NCBI GenBank assembly: GCA_046316495.1
Contig: JBKDAM010000117.1
Location: 1-22,904 of the forward strand
Reading direction: 5' to 3'
DNA from: M3007 sp046316495
GTDB taxonomy: Bacteria; Bacteroidota; Bacteroidia; Chitinophagales; Saprospiraceae
Length of the DNA stretch: 22,904 bases
Shown: positions 19,618 to 22,904 of the stretch, in pieces
Position numbering within the stretch: position 1 is the first letter of the stretch
Layout: the number at the start of each line of letters is the position of its first letter
Position numbers and translations under genes: made by a program
Notes under the pieces: model-generated
Database searches by the model: none
What the model was told of the DNA's origin: nothing
Seen by the model: the letters and a program-made list of their open reading frames with translations, nothing else

Positions 19618-22515
19618 ATGAGAAGTATAAAGAATATCAGTATCCTAGTCTTTCTAATTAGTTTGGTTGTTGCCGGGTGTGTGACTACTAAGAAGAAAGG
19701 AGATGTTAGTAAGTTCAAGCGTGGTTACAATAGCCTTACGGAGCACTACAATTATTGGTTTAACTCCAACGAAATACTTCGTTTAAAGGAGGTTGAATTG
19801 GCAAAGGGTTTAAAGGATAACTACAATCAGATTTTACCCATTTATCCGGAGATGGTGGCCGATCCAACGCCAATTAAAAAGGATTTTGAATCGGCTGAAA
19901 AGAAGGCTGCTATGGGTATTGGCCTCCATACGGTTGGCACTTGGACGGATGATTGCTATTTGCTCATGGGGCAAGCTCAGTTTTACCGACGGGATTATGA
20001 GACTGCAGAGGCTACATTTTCTTATTTAAAAGATGAGTACAATCCGAACAAAACAGCGAAAAGCAAGCTAAAGAAGTCCTCATCAAAGAAGAAAGCTTCT
20101 GCTAAGAAAAAGAGCAGTGCTAAGAAAAAGAAAGCTGCTGCGAAAAAAAAGAAGGCCAGTGCAAAAAAGAAGAAGGCAGCCAAGAAGAAGGCGGCTAAAA
20201 AAAAGGCGGCAGCCAAGAAAAAGGGAGACTCGAAGGACAGCGGAGCAACTAAAGACGCCAGCAAGGAAGATGCAAACAAGCCCACTAAACAAGAAGAATC
20301 AGAAGAGGAACAGCTTGAATTAATTGGCCAGAATCCATATCGCCAGAATCGCCGCGTGGCAGCTTATCCGGAGGCTATGATTTGGTATGGCCGGACCTTG
20401 GCGGAGCGTGAAAAATACGAAGAGGCGGAGTTTGTGTACAGGGAACTTTGGGAAGACAAGTGGTTCCCTCGGCATTTACGGGATGATCTAGCTAAGGCAG
20501 AGGCTCATCTTTGGATTAAGCAGAAACAGTACGGAAAGGCTGGGTCTGCACTTGAGCGTGCTGTTAAGTTTACTGAAAAGAAGAAAGACCGGGCCCGCTT
20601 GGCATTTATTCAAGCACAACTATATGAACGTTTCGGGGATACAGAAAAGGCATATGCTGCTTTGGAGACGGTTTTAAATAGTAAACCTAATTACGAATTA
20701 GAGTTTAACGCTCGGTTAAATCAGGTGTTGGATGGTTGGCATGCGGCTACGATCAAAAGCGCTGAGGCTAATAAACGGCTTGAGCGCATGATAAAGGATG
20801 GTAAGAATAAGGAGTATTTGGATAAGATTTACTACGCATTGGGAGAGATTGCCCTTGAAGATGGTTTGAAAAAAGATGCAATTGGCTTTTATCGCTCATC
20901 ATTGGATCACTCCTTAGGGGATGCTGGTCAGAAAGCAGAGTCGTATTATCGGTTAGCCACGCTGTATTTTGACCGAGAAGAGTTTGTATTGGCAAAGGCT
21001 TATTATGACAGCACCCTAACCGTTTTTGATGTGAAGGATGAGCGTTATCCGCAGGTCAGCCAATACGCTGCAAATTTGACAGAGATAGCCCGCTTGATTA
21101 CTACCATCACCAACAATGATAGTATTGTTCGCGTTTATAACATGAGTGAGGCAGAGCGTGTAGAGTTGGCGAAAAAAATTAAGAAAGAGCGGGATGAGCT
21201 CGCTGCTAAGCAAGCGTTAGAGGCTGAGAAAAATAAAGATGCAGTGGCAGCAGATAAGAAGCCCCCTGTTGCAAATGCTGGTGCTAAACCGTCCACTTTT
21301 TATTTTTACAGTGAGGCAGCTGTAAAGAAAGGGAAACGGGATTTTGAACGCACTTGGGGGGAGCGTAAACTTGAAGATAACTGGAGGAGAAGCCAACGAA
21401 TCTCGAGTGGAGGAGGACCTGACGAGGTCGCAGCAGAACAGGATAATACAGATAAATCCAAGCAAACAGAGGATACTTCTCTTGCGGATATTTTCAAGGA
21501 TTTACCTAGAAGTGAGGCAGAGCTGGCGGTTATACACTTGGCGACGTATGAGGCAATGTACAAACTGGGAACCCTGTTTAGGGATAAATTGGAAAATGAT
21601 CGTCGATGTGTTTCCACCTTAGAGGAGATGCAGGATCGTTACCCGGACACATTACGGTATGAGAAAGAGACTTGGTATTATTGTTATTTGAGTCATACCG
21701 ATTTAGAGAATGCAGCGAGAGCAAAGTACTATTTGGATAAGTTAGTTGAGAAGTATCCAAATAGTCCATTTACCAGAGCTCTAACCGATCCCAACTTCCT
21801 AAATGCGGGAAAAGAAAAAGAGAAGGAGTTGAATGCCTATTATGAGTTGACCTACAATACATTTAAGAAGGGTGATTATAAAACAGCCTTTTACCGATGT
21901 GAGGACGCTCCTAAAAAGTATGGATCAACCAACCCGATCATGGCTAAGTTTGCTTTGTTGGGCGCGTTGTGTTTAGGCAGCCTACAGGGTAATGACTCTT
22001 ATTGTCAGGCACTGAATGATGTTGTTGGTCGTTTCCCAAATAGTGCAGAGGCGACTCGCGCGAAGGAGATTGCAAGGTTACTTTCCTGCAAGGGATATGA
22101 GGCTGGTGGTACAGCCTCTAAACAGGTGGATGATGCTTTTGAAGTGGAGGAGGACAAGCTTCATTATTTGTTAATTTTGTTTACGGAGGGAGACATTAAG
22201 TTAGAGAGCATAAAAAATGCGGTATCTGATTACAATCGGGAAAATCACAGGACAGAGCAGTTGCGCTTGTCAAATATTTATTTAGGCAGCACTCAGGATC
22301 AACCCATACTTGTGATTCGAAAGTTTGATAATAAGGAGAAGGGAATGAAATATTTGAATGAGGTAAAGAGCAAACGTGATTTTCTTGGAGAAACGGCGAA
22401 GGTGAGTTACGAGAAAGAGTTTTACCTGATTACGCAGGAAAACTACCGCAGAATATTAAAAAATAAGACGATTGATGGGTACCGGGAGTTCTTTGAGGAG
22501 AATTACCTAAAGTAA
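19618..22515 (+). CDS. porW: PorW/SprE-like TPR lipoprotein of the type IX secretion/gliding system
   Basis: A 965-residue lipoprotein (lipobox VAGC, Cys21) with many TPR-like helical repeats. The opening SKFKRGYNSLTEHYNYWFNSNE and the KDNYNQILPIYPE stretch match the PorW/SprE family, which is needed for type IX secretion and, in gliding species, motility. The mature protein would sit on the periplasmic face of a membrane. Residues about 145-203 form an extreme Lys/Ala tract, followed by an acidic stretch ending EESEEEQ, before repeats resume at AAYPEAMIWYGRTLAEREKY. A second charged/low-complexity section is near 520-615. The C-terminal part ends FFEENYLK. Start at ATG 19618, not the in-frame TTG at 19594. 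It ends at a strong terminator. Confidence 0.85.
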   Translation: MRSIKNISILVFLISLVVAGCVTTKKKGDVSKFKRGYNSLTEHYNYWFNSNEILRLKEVELAKGLKDNYNQILPIYPEMVADPTPIKKDFESAEKKAAMGIGLHTVGTWTDDCYLLMGQAQFYRRDYETAEATFSYLKDEYNPNKTAKSKLKKSSSKKKASAKKKSSAKKKKAAAKKKKASAKKKKAAKKKAAKKKAAAKKKGDSKDSGATKDASKEDANKPTKQEESEEEQLELIGQNPYRQNRRVAAYPEAMIWYGRTLAEREKYEEAEFVYRELWEDKWFPRHLRDDLAKAEAHLWIKQKQYGKAGSALERAVKFTEKKKDRARLAFIQAQLYERFGDTEKAYAALETVLNSKPNYELEFNARLNQVLDGWHAATIKSAEANKRLERMIKDGKNKEYLDKIYYALGEIALEDGLKKDAIGFYRSSLDHSLGDAGQKAESYYRLATLYFDREEFVLAKAYYDSTLTVFDVKDERYPQVSQYAANLTEIARLITTITNNDSIVRVYNMSEAERVELAKKIKKERDELAAKQALEAEKNKDAVAADKKPPVANAGAKPSTFYFYSEAAVKKGKRDFERTWGERKLEDNWRRSQRISSGGGPDEVAAEQDNTDKSKQTEDTSLADIFKDLPRSEAELAVIHLATYEAMYKLGTLFRDKLENDRRCVSTLEEMQDRYPDTLRYEKETWYYCYLSHTDLENAARAKYYLDKLVEKYPNSPFTRALTDPNFLNAGKEKEKELNAYYELTYNTFKKGDYKTAFYRCEDAPKKYGSTNPIMAKFALLGALCLGSLQGNDSYCQALNDVVGRFPNSAEATRAKEIARLLSCKGYEAGGTASKQVDDAFEVEEDKLHYLLILFTEGDIKLESIKNAVSDYNRENHRTEQLRLSNIYLGSTQDQPILVIRKFDNKEKGMKYLNEVKSKRDFLGETAKVSYEKEFYLITQENYRRILKNKTIDGYREFFEENYLK
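20050..20226 (+). repeat. Lys/Ala-rich histone-H1-like coding tract in porW
   Basis: In-frame low-complexity tract encoding repeats of AAKKK, ASAKKKK and similar units; 31 of 56 consecutive residues (from about 147) are Lys. The DNA contains two runs of eight A (20143-20150 and 20197-20204). It lies between the N-terminal conserved region and the main TPR part of the protein. Confidence 0.9.
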
Positions 22516-22559
22516 ATGTCAATCTAATAATGAAAGAATAATAAGCATAAATAATGAGG

Positions 22560-22595
22560 CCGTCTCACAGCTAATGTTGTGAGGCGGTTTTTTTT
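22560..22595 (+). terminator. Strong rho-independent terminator after porW
   Basis: A 10-bp stem (22560-22569 with 22578-22587, one G-T wobble, core CTCACA/TGTGAG), an 8-base loop and a run of eight T at 22588-22595. It lies 44 bp after the porW stop on the plus strand. It also sits just before the transposase fragment, so an origin within an insertion sequence end is possible. Confidence 0.9.
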
Positions 22596-22904
22596 GTTAA
22601 CTATTGATTGACCAATTGGAGTTTTAGGTTGTTGTTGTGTGGCGCTCCTGGAGGGTTGACAAGATAAAAAATCGTTTTCAGGGCATTTTTAGCGTTTTCA
22701 GCTAAGATTTGGGCGGATTTAGTTGGTATATGAGGCGGATTAGGCAGACCCTTGGCTAGCTGCAGTTTAACCCACATCTTTTTGAGGTTGTGAGCGATAG
22801 CTATCAGACCGAATTCACAACTGACTTTGGGCAACCCACGAAGGCTGAATCGTTTGAATCCTCTATTCCATTTAATTTGTCCAAAGACTGGCTCAGGCTC
22901 GATA
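22596..22904. mobile_element. Partial insertion sequence, IS1182-like
   Basis: Inferred from the transposase C-terminus. The left end should fall between the porW stop (22515) and the transposase stop (22601). No terminal inverted repeat can be confirmed because the other end is outside the window. Confidence 0.5.
22601..22904 (-). CDS. C-terminal part of an IS1182-like transposase, cut by window edge
   Basis: The minus-strand frame is open from 22904 to a TAG at 22601 (101 codons). It reads PEPVFGQIKWNRGF followed by FSLRGLPKVSCEFGLIAIAH and then NLKKMW. This is the C-terminal DDE-transposase pattern, with the catalytic Glu in the PEPVFG segment, of the IS1182/IS5-type group. The rest lies outside the window. 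Any start inside the window (for example TTG at 22834) is internal, not real. The protein ends with about 50 poorly conserved residues. Whether the element is intact cannot be judged. It converges on porW across the terminator. Confidence 0.85.
   Translation of the reverse strand, partial: IEPEPVFGQIKWNRGFKRFSLRGLPKVSCEFGLIAIAHNLKKMWVKLQLAKGLPNPPHIPTKSAQILAENAKNALKTIFYLVNPPGAPHNNNLKLQLVNQ

Noticed and set aside
20022..20292. Antisense open frames predicting hydrophobic Phe/Leu/Ala-rich membrane proteins
   Set aside because: They are the complement of the Lys/Ala tract of porW; the AAG/GCN repeat automatically gives Phe/Leu/Ala-rich antisense frames.
22601..22834. Complete small 77-residue protein at the right edge
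   Set aside because: The frame continues upstream to the window edge with clear transposase sequence; the TTG is internal.
1..22904. CRISPR array, tRNA, rRNA, toxin-antitoxin or defence genes
   Set aside because: No regularly spaced repeats, RNA-gene signatures or recognisable defence proteins were seen on either strand.

Overview
The window looks like a chromosomal segment from a member of the Bacteroidota. The supporting signs are a PorW/SprE-type TPR lipoprotein of the type IX secretion/gliding machinery, many lipoproteins and short Bacteroidota-style secreted proteins, almost no Shine-Dalgarno sequences, and exact copies of the Bacteroidota -7 promoter element TAnnTTTG at plausible distances from several genes. 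A Saprospiria-like or Cytophagia-like source is possible, but the sequence alone does not settle it. Gene order is mostly housekeeping, with one envelope/redox block in the middle and a transposase fragment at the right edge.

Layout. Positions 1-3278, minus strand: moxR-type AAA ATPase, then a proline racemase-family enzyme (4-hydroxyproline 2-epimerase-like) joined by an ATGA overlap, then cysS, which runs off the left edge. Positions 3377-4693, minus: pabB (aminodeoxychorismate synthase component I). Positions 4795-5559, plus: YgjP-type zinc metallopeptidase with a TTG start. Positions 5611-8862, minus: a probable operon of secreted YceI-like protein, outer-membrane beta-barrel protein, second cysteine-rich YceI-like protein and a small four-helix membrane protein. 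Positions 9213-10379, plus: a lipoprotein with two tandem thioredoxin folds, divergent from the YceI operon. The 350-bp divergent region between them holds a large dyad that reads as two CRP/FNR-like sites 22 bp apart. Positions 10392-13670, minus: a Lys-tailed lipoprotein, recJ, and a UbiA-like membrane protein overlapping the recJ end. Positions 13756-14928, minus: a di-haem cytochrome c peroxidase lipoprotein.

Positions 15334-17064, plus: a cytosolic trypsin-like protease fused to a zinc ribbon and a YbjN/secretion-chaperone-like domain, three bases ahead of upp. Positions 17069-19463, minus: an M23 peptidase with one membrane anchor, followed by a large helical protein of unknown function. 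Positions 19618-22515, plus: porW/sprE with an unusual Lys/Ala tract, then a strong intrinsic terminator. Positions 22601-22904, minus: the C-terminal end of an IS1182-like transposase.

I found no CRISPR array, tRNA, rRNA, phage or defence island. The parts most worth a second look are the YceI-porin-YceI operon with its paired operator-like dyads and a perfect 16-bp internal hairpin, the protease/zinc-ribbon/YbjN fusion linked to upp, the histone-H1-like tract inside PorW, and the UbiA-like protein with a degenerate first metal-binding motif.
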